Notes: generated by a model from the sequence alone, not told the origin. DNA of 64,000 nucleotides from Polaribacter sp. ALD11 (GCF_002831685.1 NZ_CP025119.1:1461001-1525000), one strand, 5' to 3'. Counted from the stretch's first letter, positions 9,348-21,581 are shown. Made by a program: numbers and translations.

Positions 9348-12182
9348 TTATTTTTTAAATAAATCATATTTCAATCCTATAGTTACACTTCTTCCATAAT
9401 ACTCCATTTGCATTGTTCTCGCTTTAACACCCTGAAAATAACGCAATGGTTGATCTGTAATATTATTCACAGAAAAATAAGTACTAAACCCATTTCCTAT
9501 TCTGTAAGATCCATTAAAATCTACTAAAAACTGCTCGCCATAATATCTATCTTGAAAAGCACTTCCTCCAATTTCATCAATATAAGAATCTGAATAGTTT
9601 GCAGACAAACGTAAGCTTAGTTTCTTACTAGCGTAGGCTAAAGATGCATTAAACATGTTTGGTGTTGTACCTGGTAAATCTAAATCGGTTCTTTCTTCAC
9701 CGTCTTCATTTCTAATACCATTTGTACTTGATGTTAAATATGTATAATTTAACATAATGCTGAAGTTTTTGGCAAATCCTGGTAAAAAATCTAACTGACG
9801 TTGAAAACTTATTTCAGCTCCCAAAATACTAGCATCATCTCCGTTTTGTGGTTGAAATACATCAAAACCTGTCGTATTTGATCCATAAATATCATTCGTA
9901 GTTTTTGTCTGATACGTATAAATAAAATCTTCAATATTTTTTTGGAATACTCCTCCAGAAACAATACCAATACTTTCAAAATAATGCTCTGCCATTATAT
10001 CAAAATTCATAGAGGTTGTTGCTTTTAAATTTGGATTTCCTACAACTATTTCTTCATCGTCATTCACCACATCTATACTAGGCACAATATCTTTATAGTT
10101 TGGTCTTGCCAGCGTGTTTGTCCATGCAAAACGGAAAACTGTTTCGTTACTTAAATTGTATTTTAGATGCACTCCTGGTAAAATATTTATATATTTTTTT
10201 TCTTTAGTAATATCACCTAAAACATCTTCTTCATCTTTAATATTTTTTCCTGTTGCTTCTGTTCTTGTAGCCTCTACTCTTACACCTGCTAGTACGGTAA
10301 ACTTGTCAGATATTTTTTGATTTACCATAAGGTAACCAGCATACACTTCTTCTTTAACATTATAATTTTTCCTAAGATATTCGCTAGGTTCATCTTTTTC
10401 CTCAAATAAAGTTGCATTTTTTAAATCTAAACTCCCTAAAAATTTATTATCTGCAAATTGTCCTGCAACATATTTGCTACCTGCTAAGTAATTTGCATCA
10501 GTTTGATCTACTAAAGGTACAGCAGATAGTTTGTCTAAATCTGAATTTAAAGGCTCATATTCATAAAAGTTATTACTTCTTCCTTTTTCTTTTATCTTAG
10601 AACGGATTCCAAATTTTATAAACCCATTATTCGTATCAAAAAAGTTAGCCGGTAGTTTAAAATTTACAAATGTGTTAAAATCTTTTTCATCTGTGTATTT
10701 ATTCTCTGCTGTAATTTCTTTTAGTTTAAACTTACTAATAGCTACATCGCTTGCATTAACTGCTGTAATTAAAGGAAACTCTGAGTCATTTAAGGCTTCA
10801 TTTAAGGCAACATCTTTTACTCTATAAGAAATATAGCGCTCATTTAAACGCTCTTCAGATGCTTTTGCATAAGAAGACATCCAATCCATTTCTAAGTTAC
10901 CAAATATATGATTACCACCTAAACTGTAATTTTGCATCCGTTGGTCTTCGAGACGTGTATTTTTGTTTCTATCATTATCAATCCCTCCTTTTGTTTGTCT
11001 ATCTATTTCACCTTCGTAACCAATAATATTATTTGAAGCATCTAATTCTGCTTTAATTTTTTTGTAACGTAATCTGAAACGATTTTCTCTATCATCTCTC
11101 CAGTTATACATACTTTTAAAATAAATAGTATTATTGGCATCTAAAGCATAATCAAAATTTGCAGAAAAACTACGACGAATACGTTCTACTATATACGTTC
11201 TAACGTCAGATTCAGCAATGTAGGGTTTCACTTCTACGTCATCTCCATTTGTATTTTCAGCTTTACTGGTCCATTCTGCTTCTACATTATCAGATCCAAA
11301 ATCGTTATTATTTAGGGAAGCAGAGAACATCCATCCAAATTTTTTATTTTTAGATTTACCACCAACTAAAAAAGAGCCATTTAACTTTTCTTTGTTCGTT
11401 ATAAAGTTTAGACCACCACCAAGTGTAGCAGAAGCTCTAAATCCGTTAGGAGATGTTTTCGTAACCAAGTTTACAGAACCACCTAAAGCATCAGCATCCA
11501 TATCTGGTGTTACCGCTTTGTTTACCTCAATCAATTGAATCATATCAGATGGAATTAAATCCATTTGAACATTTCTATTATCGCCTTCGGCTGAAGGAAT
11601 ACGACTTCCATTTAAGGTAACTGAATTTAATTGCGGTGCTAAACCTCTAATAATTACATTACGTGCTTCTCCTTGATCTACTTGCATAGTAATTCCGGGA
11701 ATACGTTTTACAGCATCACCTATATTAGCATCAGGAAATTTCCCTATTTGATCTGTAGATACAATATTTGTAATATTTTGTTTATTTTTTTGTGAATTTA
11801 AAGCTCTTGCTTGCCCGTTTAATCTGTATGATTTAATTACAATATTATCAAGCTGTATACTTTCTGAATTTAACTCAAATTCTACTGTTACTGTTTCATT
11901 TTCTTTAACTAAAACTTCTTTTGTTATATCATTATATCCTAAATAAGAAACTTTAATAATATGTTTTTTTGCTGAAACGGATAAAATAGTAAACCTACCA
12001 TCGAAGTCTGAAATATCTCCTTTTTTAAGGTTTTCTATTACAATATTAGCTCCCGGAACAGAGATACCATTTTCATCTATTATTAAACCTTTTATATTTC
12101 CTGTCTGTGCAGATAATTCTTTACTTGTAAATGATATGCATATCATTACAAATAAAAATTTTAAAAAATTAAATTGTTTCAT
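9348..12182 (-). CDS. TonB-dependent receptor (CarboxypepD_reg N-terminal domain), phytase-linked
   Basis: A 944-residue outer-membrane receptor. It has a signal peptide (1-25), a carboxypeptidase-regulatory-like domain at about 27-110 (VPGANIVIENLKKG, SYLGYND), a plug domain at about 125-250 (IGDAVKRIPGITM, VIIRGLAPQLN, DADALGGSVNLVTK) and a 22-strand-type barrel to the C-terminus (SVTIGLKYDLF). It is not a SusC: there is no SusD partner. The phytase gene starts one base after its stop, so they form a two-gene operon. The receptor probably takes up phytate, its hydrolysis products or a metal complex through TonB. The upstream 267 bases hold no confident promoter call. Confidence 0.93.
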   Translation of the reverse strand: MKQFNFLKFLFVMICISFTSKELSAQTGNIKGLIIDENGISVPGANIVIENLKKGDISDFDGRFTILSVSAKKHIIKVSYLGYNDITKEVLVKENETVTVEFELNSESIQLDNIVIKSYRLNGQARALNSQKNKQNITNIVSTDQIGKFPDANIGDAVKRIPGITMQVDQGEARNVIIRGLAPQLNSVTLNGSRIPSAEGDNRNVQMDLIPSDMIQLIEVNKAVTPDMDADALGGSVNLVTKTSPNGFRASATLGGGLNFITNKEKLNGSFLVGGKSKNKKFGWMFSASLNNNDFGSDNVEAEWTSKAENTNGDDVEVKPYIAESDVRTYIVERIRRSFSANFDYALDANNTIYFKSMYNWRDDRENRFRLRYKKIKAELDASNNIIGYEGEIDRQTKGGIDNDRNKNTRLEDQRMQNYSLGGNHIFGNLEMDWMSSYAKASEERLNERYISYRVKDVALNEALNDSEFPLITAVNASDVAISKFKLKEITAENKYTDEKDFNTFVNFKLPANFFDTNNGFIKFGIRSKIKEKGRSNNFYEYEPLNSDLDKLSAVPLVDQTDANYLAGSKYVAGQFADNKFLGSLDLKNATLFEEKDEPSEYLRKNYNVKEEVYAGYLMVNQKISDKFTVLAGVRVEATRTEATGKNIKDEEDVLGDITKEKKYINILPGVHLKYNLSNETVFRFAWTNTLARPNYKDIVPSIDVVNDDEEIVVGNPNLKATTSMNFDIMAEHYFESIGIVSGGVFQKNIEDFIYTYQTKTTNDIYGSNTTGFDVFQPQNGDDASILGAEISFQRQLDFLPGFAKNFSIMLNYTYLTSSTNGIRNEDGEERTDLDLPGTTPNMFNASLAYASKKLSLRLSANYSDSYIDEIGGSAFQDRYYGEQFLVDFNGSYRIGNGFSTYFSVNNITDQPLRYFQGVKARTMQMEYYGRSVTIGLKYDLFKK

Positions 12183-12410
12183 TATTAGTTATATTGGTTT
12201 GTTTTAAGACCTCAAAACTATTTATAAAACACATAAGAATGGTTACCTAAACGAAAACATAAAGATAATTTCCACACACAAAATGGACGTCTTAACGTTT
12301 AGTTAAAATAATATTTACAATAAACTTAATAATTAAAATCCTATGGACTAATTAGGAAGTTAGTCTTCATATAGATAGAAAAGAAGCTTCTAAGAAAAGA
12401 CTCCTATAAA

Positions 12411-12441
12411 AAAGAGACTGTCTTTATAAGACAGTCTCTTT
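12411..12441 (-). terminator. Terminator of the DUF3467 gene
   Basis: An AAGAGACTGTCTT / AAGACAGTCTCTT hairpin directly after the DUF3467 stop codon, followed on the minus strand by a T-run. Confidence 0.9.
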
Positions 12442-12449
12442 ACTAATTT

Positions 12450-12761
12450 TTATGCTTGCCCTGTAGGGCCGAAATTCATTGGTACTGGAGGTTGTTCATA
12501 ATCTTTAATTTCACCATTAGCTTCCTCAAATTTTCGAACATTATCTGCTAATGCTTTAGTTAATCTCTTTGCGTGCTGCGGTGTTAATATAATTCTAGAT
12601 TTTACTTTAGCCTTTGGTACACCAGGCATAATATTAATAAAATCTACAATAAATTCTGATACAGAATGATTGATAATTGCCAAGTTAGAATATGTTCCTT
12701 CTGCAATTTCTTGGTCTAATTCTATATTTAGTTGTCCGTCTTTATTTTGATTTTCTTCCAT
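12450..12761 (-). CDS. DUF3467 family protein
   Basis: A 103-residue soluble acidic protein of the DUF3467 family, with no signal peptide or membrane segment. Conserved features include YSNLAIINHSVSEFIVDF, PGVPKAKVKSRIILTP and HAKRLTKALADNV. In Bacteroidetes this gene is commonly found next to rpoC, as here, but no biochemical role is established. It has its own terminator, and the rpoC terminator lies upstream, so it is probably transcribed separately from rpoBC or by read-through. The linkage hints at a role in transcription, which is only inference. Confidence 0.9.
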   Translation of the reverse strand: MEENQNKDGQLNIELDQEIAEGTYSNLAIINHSVSEFIVDFINIMPGVPKAKVKSRIILTPQHAKRLTKALADNVRKFEEANGEIKDYEQPPVPMNFGPTGQA

Positions 12762-12811
12762 AATCTGTTTTATTGAATTGTATAATTGATAAACTTTTTA
12801 AAGGTACAAAA

Positions 12812-12867
12812 AATAAAAAAGTTGAACTGAATAGTGTAAATAAATTACAATAAACAATTCAACTTTT
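12812..12867 (-). terminator. Terminator after rpoC
   Basis: A 10-bp stem AAAAGTTGAA (12817-12826) / TTCAACTTTT (12858-12867) with a long loop lies 33 bases after the rpoC stop and is followed on the minus strand by TTATTTTTT. The large loop lowers certainty. Confidence 0.65.
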
Positions 12868-12899
12868 ATAATTTTAAACATTTAACGAGTAAACGTTAT

Positions 12900-15800
12900 T
12901 TAGAAACTCTTTTCTATTTCGTCTTTAGGACCAACTAGAATTTTTTCATAAGCTCTCATTCCTGTTCCTGCTGGTATTCTCTTACCAACAATTACATTTT
13001 CTTTTAAGCCTTCTAATGTATCTATTTTACCACTTACAGCAGCCTCGTTTAATACTTTTGTAGTTTCTTGGAAAGAAGCTGCAGAAATAAACGATTTTGT
13101 TTGAAGTGATGCTCTTGTAATACCTTGTAAAACTTGTTCAGCCGTTGCCGGTTTAGCATCTCTTGCCTCCACTAAGTTTTGATCATTTCTTCTTAATAAA
13201 GAATTTTCATCTCTTAATTGACGTGCAGAAATAATCTGACCAGGTTTTAAGTTCTCAGAATCTCCAGCCTCTTCAACAACTTTCATTCCATAAATTGCAT
13301 CATTGTCTTTGATAAAGTCAATCTTATGAATTAATTGATTCTCTAAGAATAATGTATCTCCAGAATCTATAATTTTAACTTTACGCATCATTTGACGAAC
13401 AACAACTTCGAAATGCTTGTCATTAATTTTCACACCCTGTAAACGATATACTTCTTGTATTTCATTTACTAAGTATTCTTGTACTGCAGAAGGTCCTTTT
13501 ATTCTTAAAATATCTGAAGGAGTTGTTGCTCCGTCTGATAAAGGCATACCTGCTTTAATAAAGTCATTCTCTTGAACTAAAATCTGATTAGAAAGCTTCA
13601 CTAGATACTTACTAATATCTCCAGTTTTAGACTCAACGATAATCTCTCTATTTCCACGTTTGATTTTCCCGAAAGAAACAACACCATCAATCTCAGAAAC
13701 TACAGAAGGGTTAGAAGGGTTACGTGCTTCGAATAATTCTGTTACACGTGGTAAACCTCCAGTAATATCTCCTGCTTTACCAGATTTTCTTGGTATTTTA
13801 ACTAACGTATGTCCAGATTCTACCATCTGCCCATCATCAATCATTAAGTGTGCACCTACAGGTAAACTGTAAGAACGTAAAGCGTTACCGTCTTTGTCTT
13901 CAATAATTAAAGAAGCAATAATTTTCTTGTTCTTAGAGTCAATCATTACTTTCTCCTGGAAACCAGTTTGCTCATCAATTTCAACAGAGTAGTTAATACC
14001 TTGTTGCAAGTTGTCAAACTTCACTTTTCCTTCGAATTCAGAAACAATTACACCGTTAAATGGATCCCACTGTACAATTGCATCTCCTTTTTTGATTGTT
14101 TTTCTTTCTTTATCAAAAATAATAGAACCGTAAGGAAGAATGTTTGTACTCTGTGTAATACCCGTTTTCTTATCTATAATTTTAATCTCTGCTGTTCTAG
14201 AAATAATAATATCTATTTCTTTTCCATCATTGTCTTTACCAACTACAGTTCTTAAATCATCTATAGTTACATTACCATCAAACTTAGCAATTAACTTATT
14301 CTCTTGAGAAATGTTACCAGCAACCCCACCAACGTGGAATGTACGTAACGTTAACTGTGTACCTGGCTCTCCAATAGATTGTGCTGCAATTACACCAACT
14401 GCCTCACCAATTTGAACTTTGTTAAGAGTCGATAAACTCTGACCATAACATTTTGCACAAATACCTTTTGTAGATTCACATGATAATGCAGATCTAACTT
14501 CAACGCTATCGATACCAGACTTTTCAACAGCTTGCGCTAATTTAAAAGTAATTGGTTCATTTGCTTCTAAAATTAGTTCTTCTGTTAATGGATGATATAC
14601 ATCGTTTAAAGAAATACGTCCTTCAATTCTATCTGATAAAGATTCTACAATCTCATCATTTTTCTTTAATGGAGCAACTTCTAAACCTCTTAATGTGCCA
14701 CAATCTTCTTCATTAATAATAACATCTTGAGAAACATCTACTAATCTACGTGTTAAGTAACCAGCATCTGCCGTTTTTAACGCGGTATCTGCTAATCCTT
14801 TACGTGCACCGTGTGTAGAGATAAAGTATTCAAGAATAGATAAACCTTCCTTAAAGTTAGAAAGAATCGGATTCTCAATAATTTCTCCACCACCTGCAGT
14901 AGATTTTTTAGGTTTTGCCATTAATCCACGCATACCTGTTAACTGACGAATTTGTTCTTTAGAACCCCTTGCACCAGAATCAAGCATCATATATACCGAG
15001 TTAAAACCTTGTTGGTCTTCACGCAGACGCTTCATAGATAATTCAGTTAAATCGTTATTGGTTCTACCCCAAATATCAATTACCTGATTATAACGCTCTT
15101 TTTGCGTTAACATCCCCATATTATAGTTTCCTACAATAACTTCAACTTCTTTATTAGCAGCATCAATCATTCCTTGTTTTTCTTTAGGAATAATAATATC
15201 ACCTAATGAGAATGATAAACCACCTTGGAAGGCAAATTTATATCCCATGTTTTTTATTTCATCTAAGAAATCTCCTGTTGTTGGAATATCTGTAGCTTTT
15301 AAAATACCACCAATAATTCCACGTAAGTTTTTCTTAGTTAATACTTCGTTAATGTAACCAGCTTTAGCAGGAACTTTTTCGTTAAATAAAACTCTACCAA
15401 CAGTAGTTTTTATAATTTTTCGAACTTGCTCTCCGTTTTCATCAACATCGTAAGTTCTTACTTTAATTCCAGCATTTAAGTCTACCATTTCTTCGTTAAA
15501 AGCAATCGTTACTTCTTCTGGTGAATAAAAAGTTAATCCTTCTCCTTTAATTTTAACTTCTGGAGTAGAGACTCTCTCCTTTGTCATATAGTATAAACCA
15601 AGTACCATATCCTGAGAAGGTACAGTAACTGGAGCACCATTTGCAGGATTTAAGATATTATGAGAAGCCAACATTAATAATTGTGCTTCTAAAATAGCTT
15701 CTGGCCCTAATGGTAAGTGAACCGCCATTTGATCCCCATCGAAATCGGCATTAAATGCTGAACATGCTAGTGGATGTAATTGAATTGCTTTTCCTTCAAT

Positions 15801-17174
15801 TAATTTTGGTTGAAAAGCCTGTATACCAAGTCTGTGCAATGTAGGAGCCCTGTTTAATAAAACTGGATGACCTTTAATTACATTTTCTAAAATATCCCAA
15901 ACAACTGGTTCTTTTCTGTCTATTATTTTCTTTGCAGATTTAACTGTTTTTACAATTCCTCTTTCAATTAATTTTCTAATTACAAAAGGCTTGTAAAGTT
16001 CAGCTGCCATATCTTTAGGGATACCACATTCTGAAAGTCTTAATTCTGGTCCAACAACAATTACAGAACGTGCAGAATAATCAACACGCTTTCCTAATAA
16101 ATTCTGACGGAAACGTCCTTGTTTACCTTTTAATGAATCTGATAAAGATTTTAAAGGTCTATTAGATTCAGTTTTTACTGCAGATGATTTACGTGTGTTA
16201 TCTAATAAAGAATCAACAGATTCCTGTAACATACGTTTTTCATTACGTAAAATAACTTCAGGAGCTTTTATCTCTACCAATCTTTTTAAACGATTGTTTC
16301 TGATAATTACTCTTCTGTATAAATCATTTAAATCTGAAGTAGCAAAACGACCTCCATCTAATGGCACTAGTGGTCTTAATTCTGGTGGAATTACCGGAAC
16401 TGCTTTCAAGATCATCCATTCTGGATTGTTCTCTCTATTCTTTTGAGAATCTCTAAATGCTTCAACAACATTTAAACGTTTTAATGCTTCTGTTTTACGT
16501 TGTTTAGAAGTTTCAGTATTCGCTTTATGTCTTAAATCAAATGATAATTGCTCTAAATCTATTCTAGCCAATAAATCAATTAAACATTCAGCACCCATTT
16601 TAGCTATAAACTTGTTTGGGTCTTCGTCATCTAAATATTGATTCTCTTGTGGTAATTCATCTACAATATCTAAGTACTCCTCCTCTGTTAAGAAATCCAT
16701 TTTTTGCAATGGTTCTCCTTCAACATTCTTAGCAATACCAGGTTGTATTACTACGTATCTCTCGTAGTAAATAATCATGTCTAACTTTTTAGATGGCAAA
16801 CCTAAAAGGTATCCCATTTTGTTAGGTAATGATCTAAAGTACCAAATATGAGCTACAGGAACTACCAAATTGATATGTCCTACTCTATCTCTACGTACTT
16901 TCTTTTCTGTAACTTCTACCCCACATCTATCACAAACAATTCCTTTGTAACGTATTCTTTTGTACTTTCCACAAGCACATTCATAATCCTTTACAGGACC
17001 GAAAATACGCTCACAAAATAAACCATCTCTTTCTGGTTTGTGCGTACGGTAATTTATAGTTTCTGGTTTTAAAACTTCACCTTTAGAGATTTCTAAAATA
17101 GCTTCTGGTGATGATAAACCAATTGAGATTTTGTTAAACTTTTTTACAGTGTATTTCTCTTGTTTTCTTGCCAT
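12900..17174 (-). CDS. rpoC: RNA polymerase subunit beta-prime
   Basis: A 1424-residue largest catalytic subunit of RNA polymerase. It carries the N-terminal zinc-binding cysteines ([20 protein letters not shown], near residue 65), the catalytic Mg site [12 protein letters not shown] near residue 475, the bridge/trigger region ([10 protein letters not shown]) and a second cysteine set ([13 protein letters not shown]). Length fits Bacteroidetes rpoC. It follows rpoB by 79 bases that contain a strong inverted repeat. The start ATG at 17174 begins [13 protein letters not shown], as expected. Confidence 0.99.
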   Translation of the reverse strand: MARKQEKYTVKKFNKISIGLSSPEAILEISKGEVLKPETINYRTHKPERDGLFCERIFGPVKDYECACGKYKRIRYKGIVCDRCGVEVTEKKVRRDRVGHINLVVPVAHIWYFRSLPNKMGYLLGLPSKKLDMIIYYERYVVIQPGIAKNVEGEPLQKMDFLTEEEYLDIVDELPQENQYLDDEDPNKFIAKMGAECLIDLLARIDLEQLSFDLRHKANTETSKQRKTEALKRLNVVEAFRDSQKNRENNPEWMILKAVPVIPPELRPLVPLDGGRFATSDLNDLYRRVIIRNNRLKRLVEIKAPEVILRNEKRMLQESVDSLLDNTRKSSAVKTESNRPLKSLSDSLKGKQGRFRQNLLGKRVDYSARSVIVVGPELRLSECGIPKDMAAELYKPFVIRKLIERGIVKTVKSAKKIIDRKEPVVWDILENVIKGHPVLLNRAPTLHRLGIQAFQPKLIEGKAIQLHPLACSAFNADFDGDQMAVHLPLGPEAILEAQLLMLASHNILNPANGAPVTVPSQDMVLGLYYMTKERVSTPEVKIKGEGLTFYSPEEVTIAFNEEMVDLNAGIKVRTYDVDENGEQVRKIIKTTVGRVLFNEKVPAKAGYINEVLTKKNLRGIIGGILKATDIPTTGDFLDEIKNMGYKFAFQGGLSFSLGDIIIPKEKQGMIDAANKEVEVIVGNYNMGMLTQKERYNQVIDIWGRTNNDLTELSMKRLREDQQGFNSVYMMLDSGARGSKEQIRQLTGMRGLMAKPKKSTAGGGEIIENPILSNFKEGLSILEYFISTHGARKGLADTALKTADAGYLTRRLVDVSQDVIINEEDCGTLRGLEVAPLKKNDEIVESLSDRIEGRISLNDVYHPLTEELILEANEPITFKLAQAVEKSGIDSVEVRSALSCESTKGICAKCYGQSLSTLNKVQIGEAVGVIAAQSIGEPGTQLTLRTFHVGGVAGNISQENKLIAKFDGNVTIDDLRTVVGKDNDGKEIDIIISRTAEIKIIDKKTGITQSTNILPYGSIIFDKERKTIKKGDAIVQWDPFNGVIVSEFEGKVKFDNLQQGINYSVEIDEQTGFQEKVMIDSKNKKIIASLIIEDKDGNALRSYSLPVGAHLMIDDGQMVESGHTLVKIPRKSGKAGDITGGLPRVTELFEARNPSNPSVVSEIDGVVSFGKIKRGNREIIVESKTGDISKYLVKLSNQILVQENDFIKAGMPLSDGATTPSDILRIKGPSAVQEYLVNEIQEVYRLQGVKINDKHFEVVVRQMMRKVKIIDSGDTLFLENQLIHKIDFIKDNDAIYGMKVVEEAGDSENLKPGQIISARQLRDENSLLRRNDQNLVEARDAKPATAEQVLQGITRASLQTKSFISAASFQETTKVLNEAAVSGKIDTLEGLKENVIVGKRIPAGTGMRAYEKILVGPKDEIEKSF

Positions 17175-17197
17175 GTCTTTTAATAAGTATTCAGTTG

Positions 17198-17246
17198 GCA
17201 GTATTCAATTTCCAATAACGAAATTGTTATTGGAAATTGGTTACTG
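17198..17246. repeat. Inverted repeat (hairpin) in the rpoB-rpoC gap
   Basis: A perfect 14-bp stem CAATTTCCAATAAC (17206-17219) / GTTATTGGAAATTG (17226-17239) with a 6-base loop, extended outward by an imperfect AGTA/TACT pairing. No T-run follows on the transcribed minus strand, so it is not a standard terminator. It resembles a short intergenic palindromic repeat or an mRNA processing or stability hairpin. Confidence 0.85.
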
Positions 17247-17253
17247 AAAAAAT

Positions 17254-20200
17254 TTATTCTTCTAATCTAACGTCTAAACCTAAACCTTTCAGTTCGTGCA
17301 TTAATACATTAAATGACTCTGGTAAACCTGGCTCTGGCATAGTTTCACCTTTCACAATACTTTCGTATGTTTTAGCTCTACCCATAACATCATCAGACTT
17401 TACAGTTAAGATTTCTCTTAAGATACTAGACGCACCGTATGCTTCTAGTGCCCAAACTTCCATCTCTCCAAAACGCTGACCACCAAACTGAGCTTTACCT
17501 CCTAATGGTTGTTGTGTAATTAATGAATACGGTCCAATAGAACGTGCATGCATTTTATCTTCAATCATATGTCCTAACTTAATCATATAAATGATACCAA
17601 CTGTTGCTGGTTGATCGAAACGTTTTCCTGTTCCCCCATCATATAAATAAGTATGTCCAAATCTTGGTACACCAGCCTCATCTGTAATTTCGTTGATCTG
17701 ATCTAAAGATGCTCCATCAAAAATTGGCGTTGCATATTTAGTCCCTAATTTTTGACCTGCCCAACCAAGAACAGTTTCATAAATTTGACCAATGTTCATA
17801 CGAGACGGTACACCTAATGGATTTAACACGATATCTACTGGTGTTCCATCCTCTAAGAAAGGCATGTCTTCTGCTCTTACAATACGAGCAACAATACCTT
17901 TATTTCCGTGACGTCCCGCCATTTTATCTCCTACCTTTAATTTACGCTTCTTAGCAATGTAAACCTTAGCTAGTTTTAAAATTCCTGCAGGTAATTCATC
18001 TCCAACAGAGATTGTAAATTTTTGACGACGTAAAGAACCTTGTAAATCATTTACTTTGATTTTATAGTTGTGAACTAATTCACCTACTAAATCATTTAAC
18101 TCTTTATCAGTTGTCCAAGAACCTGTTAAATGCACATAATCATCAACAGAATTTAACATTTTAAGCGTATATTTTTTACCTTTTGGTAAAACTTCTTCTC
18201 CTAAATCATTAAAAACCCCTTGAGATGTTTTTCCACTGATTAAAGTGAATAATTTTTCAATTAATTCATCTTTTAATCCTTCAAACTTAGATACAAAAGA
18301 AGATTCTAAAGTTGCAACTGCTTCTTTGTCTCTTAATCTCTTGTTCTTATCTTTAACAGCTCTTCTAAATAATTTTTTATCAATTACTACACCTCTTAAT
18401 GATGGAGAAGCTTTTAATGATGCGTCTTTTACATCACCTGCTTTATCACCAAAAATAGCTCGTAATAATTTTTCTTCTGGAGTTGGGTCAGATTCTCCTT
18501 TTGGTGTAATTTTACCAATTAAGATATCACCAGGATTTACTTCTGCCCCAATTCTTATCATTCCATTTTCATCTAAATCTTTTGTAGCTTCTTCAGAAAC
18601 GTTAGGAATATCATTAGTCAACTCTTCAGTTCCTAATTTTGTATCTCTAACATCTAAAGAGTACTCATCAATGTGAATAGATGTAAATATATCTTCACGA
18701 ACAACTTTTTCTGAAATTACAATTGCATCCTCAAAGTTATACCCTTTCCAAGGCATAAAGGCTACTTTCATATTTCTTCCTAAAGCTAATTCTCCTTTTT
18801 GTGTTGCATAACCTTCACAAAGAACTTGACCTTCTTCAACTCTATCTCCTTTTTCAACAATCGGTTTTAAGTTAATATTAGTTCCTTGGTTGGTTTTTCT
18901 GAATTTAATTAAGTTATAAGAAATTTCATCAGATTCAAAACTTACAAGTTTCTCCTCGTCTGTTCTATCATACTTAATCGTAATTTTACGAGCATCTACA
19001 TAAATAACTTCTCCAGGTCCTTCTGCATTGATTAAAATACGAGAATCTTTTGCAACTCTGCGTTCTAAACCTGTACCTACAATTGGAGACTCTGGTCTTA
19101 ATAATGGAACTGCTTGACGCATCATGTTAGATCCCATTAATGCTCGATTGGCATCATCATGTTCCAAGAAAGGAATTAAAGATGCAGATATAGAAGCAAT
19201 TTGATTTGGAGCAACGTCCATCAAATTAATTTCATTTCGAGTAACAACAGGAAAATCACCTTCTTCTCTAGCAATAACTTTATCTAAAACAATAGATCCA
19301 TCCTCATTCAATTCTAAGTTAGATTGGGCAGTTTTCATACCTTCTTCTTCCTCTGCACTTAAATAAATAGGTTCATCTGTTGATACGATACCATTATCCA
19401 CTTTTCTGTAAGGAGTTTCAATAAACCCTAAATTATTCACTTTTGCGAAAACAGCAAGTGATGAAATTAAACCAATATTTGGTCCCTCAGGAGTTTCAAT
19501 TGGACACAAACGACCATAGTGGGTATAGTGAACATCACGAACTTCGAAACCTGCTCTTTCTCTTGATAAACCACCCGGTCCAAGAGCAGATAATCTACGC
19601 TTGTGAGTAATCTCTGCTAATGGATTCGTTTGATCCATAAACTGAGATAATTGGTTGGTACCAAAAAATGAGTTAATTACTGACGATAATGTTTTAGCGT
19701 TAATCAAATCGATAGGTGTAAACACCTCGTTATCACGTACATTCATACGTTCACGAATTGTTCTAGCCATACGTGCTAAACCAACACCGAATTGACCTGC
19801 TAATTGCTCACCAACAGTTCTTACACGTCTGTTAGATAAGTGATCAATATCATCTACCTCTGCTTTAGAGTTAATTAATTCAATAAGATATTTAATTATA
19901 GTTATAATATCTAACTTCGTTAATACTTTCTGATCAATAGGTTCATTCAACTGAAGTTTAGTGTTCATTCTAAAACGACCAACTTCTCCTAAATTATAAC
20001 GTTGTTCTGAAAAGAATAACTTATCTATAATACCTCTTGCAGTCTCCTCATCTGGCGGTTCTGCATTACGTAATTGTCTATAAATATGTTCTACAGCTTC
20101 TTTTTCAGAATTTGTAGGATCCTTTTGTAATGTATTATGAATAATTGCATAGTCTGCCATATCGTTATCTTCTTTATGAAGTAAAACGGTTTTAGCACCT

Positions 20201-21063
20201 GCATCAATTATCTCATCAATATGTTCTTTATCTAAAATTGTATCACGATCGAAAATAATTTCATTTCTTTCAATAGATACAACTTCTCCAGTATCTTCAT
20301 CTACGAAATCTTCATGCCAAGTTTTTAAAACTCTAGCAGCCAATTTGCGACCTAATACTTTTTTTAACCCAGCTTTAGAAACTTTTACTTCTTCAGCAAG
20401 ATCAAAAATTTCTAAAATATCTTTATCTCTTTCAAAACCTATAGCTCTGAATAATGTTGTTACTGGTAATTTTTTCTTTCTATCAATATAAGCATACATT
20501 ACTTGATTGATATCGGTAGCAAACTCTATCCAAGAACCTTTAAAAGGAATTACCCTAGCAGAATATAATTTTGTTCCGTTTGCATGGAAAGATTGCCCAA
20601 AGAATACACCAGGAGACCTGTGTAATTGAGAAACTACAACACGCTCTGCACCATTAATTACAAAGGTACCTGAGTTTGTCATATAAGGAATTGTACCAAG
20701 ATATACATCTTGAACAATAGTTTCGAAATCTTCGTGTTCTGGGTCTGTACAATATAATTTTAGACGTGCTTTTAAAGGCACACTATGTGTTAAACCTCTT
20801 TCAATACATTCTTGAATTGAATATCTTGGTGGGTCTACAAAGTAATCTAAAAACTCTAATACAAATTGATTTCTTGTATCAGTAATTGGAAAGTTATCCA
20901 TGAAGGTTTTGTATAAACCTTCTTCACCTCTTTCTTCTGCCTTAGTCTGAAGTTGGAAAAAATCTTGAAAAGATTTTACCTGAATATCCAAAAAGTCTGG
21001 ATACTCTTTAATCATTTGAGAAGTAGCGAAGTTGATTCTTTCAGTAGTGTTTTTCGTTGCCAA
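17254..21063 (-). CDS. rpoB: RNA polymerase subunit beta
   Basis: A 1269-residue subunit of RNA polymerase that forms the catalytic cleft with RpoC. Expected motifs are present: the rifampicin-region segment [16 protein letters not shown] followed by [23 protein letters not shown], the GYNFEDAIV motif, [10 protein letters not shown] and the C-terminal [19 protein letters not shown]. In the rifampicin cluster the usual Q, D, H, R, S and L residues are visible, so no common resistance substitution is seen. It follows rplL with a 143-base spacer that contains a large hairpin. Confidence 0.99.
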   Translation of the reverse strand: MATKNTTERINFATSQMIKEYPDFLDIQVKSFQDFFQLQTKAEERGEEGLYKTFMDNFPITDTRNQFVLEFLDYFVDPPRYSIQECIERGLTHSVPLKARLKLYCTDPEHEDFETIVQDVYLGTIPYMTNSGTFVINGAERVVVSQLHRSPGVFFGQSFHANGTKLYSARVIPFKGSWIEFATDINQVMYAYIDRKKKLPVTTLFRAIGFERDKDILEIFDLAEEVKVSKAGLKKVLGRKLAARVLKTWHEDFVDEDTGEVVSIERNEIIFDRDTILDKEHIDEIIDAGAKTVLLHKEDNDMADYAIIHNTLQKDPTNSEKEAVEHIYRQLRNAEPPDEETARGIIDKLFFSEQRYNLGEVGRFRMNTKLQLNEPIDQKVLTKLDIITIIKYLIELINSKAEVDDIDHLSNRRVRTVGEQLAGQFGVGLARMARTIRERMNVRDNEVFTPIDLINAKTLSSVINSFFGTNQLSQFMDQTNPLAEITHKRRLSALGPGGLSRERAGFEVRDVHYTHYGRLCPIETPEGPNIGLISSLAVFAKVNNLGFIETPYRKVDNGIVSTDEPIYLSAEEEEGMKTAQSNLELNEDGSIVLDKVIAREEGDFPVVTRNEINLMDVAPNQIASISASLIPFLEHDDANRALMGSNMMRQAVPLLRPESPIVGTGLERRVAKDSRILINAEGPGEVIYVDARKITIKYDRTDEEKLVSFESDEISYNLIKFRKTNQGTNINLKPIVEKGDRVEEGQVLCEGYATQKGELALGRNMKVAFMPWKGYNFEDAIVISEKVVREDIFTSIHIDEYSLDVRDTKLGTEELTNDIPNVSEEATKDLDENGMIRIGAEVNPGDILIGKITPKGESDPTPEEKLLRAIFGDKAGDVKDASLKASPSLRGVVIDKKLFRRAVKDKNKRLRDKEAVATLESSFVSKFEGLKDELIEKLFTLISGKTSQGVFNDLGEEVLPKGKKYTLKMLNSVDDYVHLTGSWTTDKELNDLVGELVHNYKIKVNDLQGSLRRQKFTISVGDELPAGILKLAKVYIAKKRKLKVGDKMAGRHGNKGIVARIVRAEDMPFLEDGTPVDIVLNPLGVPSRMNIGQIYETVLGWAGQKLGTKYATPIFDGASLDQINEITDEAGVPRFGHTYLYDGGTGKRFDQPATVGIIYMIKLGHMIEDKMHARSIGPYSLITQQPLGGKAQFGGQRFGEMEVWALEAYGASSILREILTVKSDDVMGRAKTYESIVKGETMPEPGLPESFNVLMHELKGLGLDVRLEE

Positions 21064-21124
21064 AAGAGAATATTTTTTTGATTAAAATCTGAAATAAAAT
21101 AAAAAACGAATATATACACAAAAT

Positions 21125-21163
21125 GGTTTAGGTCTAGAAACGAAAGTTTCTAGTACCTAAACC
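21125..21163 (-). promoter_or_regulatory. Hairpin in the rplL-rpoB intercistronic region (attenuator or processing site)
   Basis: A 17-bp stem GGTTTAGGT-CTAGAAAC / GTTTCTAG-T-ACCTAAACC with a single bulged base and a 4-base loop, located after rplL and before rpoB. In many bacteria this gap holds an attenuator and an RNase III site that sets the ratio of L7/L12 to RNA polymerase. No long T-run follows on the minus strand, so a processing or partial-termination role is inferred. Confidence 0.75.
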
Positions 21164-21206
21164 TAAATTTGTTTTCCCAATACGCCTTAACGCTGGGAGT
21201 AATAGC

Positions 21207-21581
21207 TTATTTAAGCTCTACCTCAGCTCCAGCTTCTTCTAATGATGCTTTAAGCGCTGCTGCTTCATCCTTAGTTACACCTTCTTTAACTGCTGCTGGT
21301 GCGCTATCAACGATACCTTTAGCTTCTTTCAAACCTAAACCAGTTAATTCTTTAACTAATTTTACAACTGCAAGTTTAGAACCACCTGCTGCAGTTAAAA
21401 TTACGTCAAATTCAGTTTGCTCTTCTGCTTCATCTTCTCCTCCTGCTGCTGGTCCTGCTACCGCTACTGCTGCTGCTGCTGGCTCAATACCATACTCATC
21501 TTTTAATATAGTAGCTAATTCATTAACTTCTTTTACTGTTAAGTTAACTAATTGCTCTGCGAAATCTTTTAATTCTGCCAT
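21207..21581 (-). CDS. rplL: 50S ribosomal protein L7/L12
   Basis: A 124-residue stalk protein that recruits translation GTPases. It has an N-terminal dimerisation helix ([19 protein letters not shown]), an Ala/Gly-rich hinge near residues 35-50 and the conserved C-terminal domain with [20 protein letters not shown]. It follows rplJ by 49 bases in the L10 operon. Confidence 0.98.
   Translation of the reverse strand: MAELKDFAEQLVNLTVKEVNELATILKDEYGIEPAAAAVAVAGPAAGGEDEAEEQTEFDVILTAAGGSKLAVVKLVKELTGLGLKEAKGIVDSAPAAVKEGVTKDEAAALKASLEEAGAEVELK

Noticed and set aside
13744..13759. A GTTACACGTGGTAAAC sequence resembling a parS site
   Set aside because: It is not a true palindrome and lies in a highly conserved coding part of rpoC, so it is explained by protein sequence. 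No convincing parS was found near parAB.
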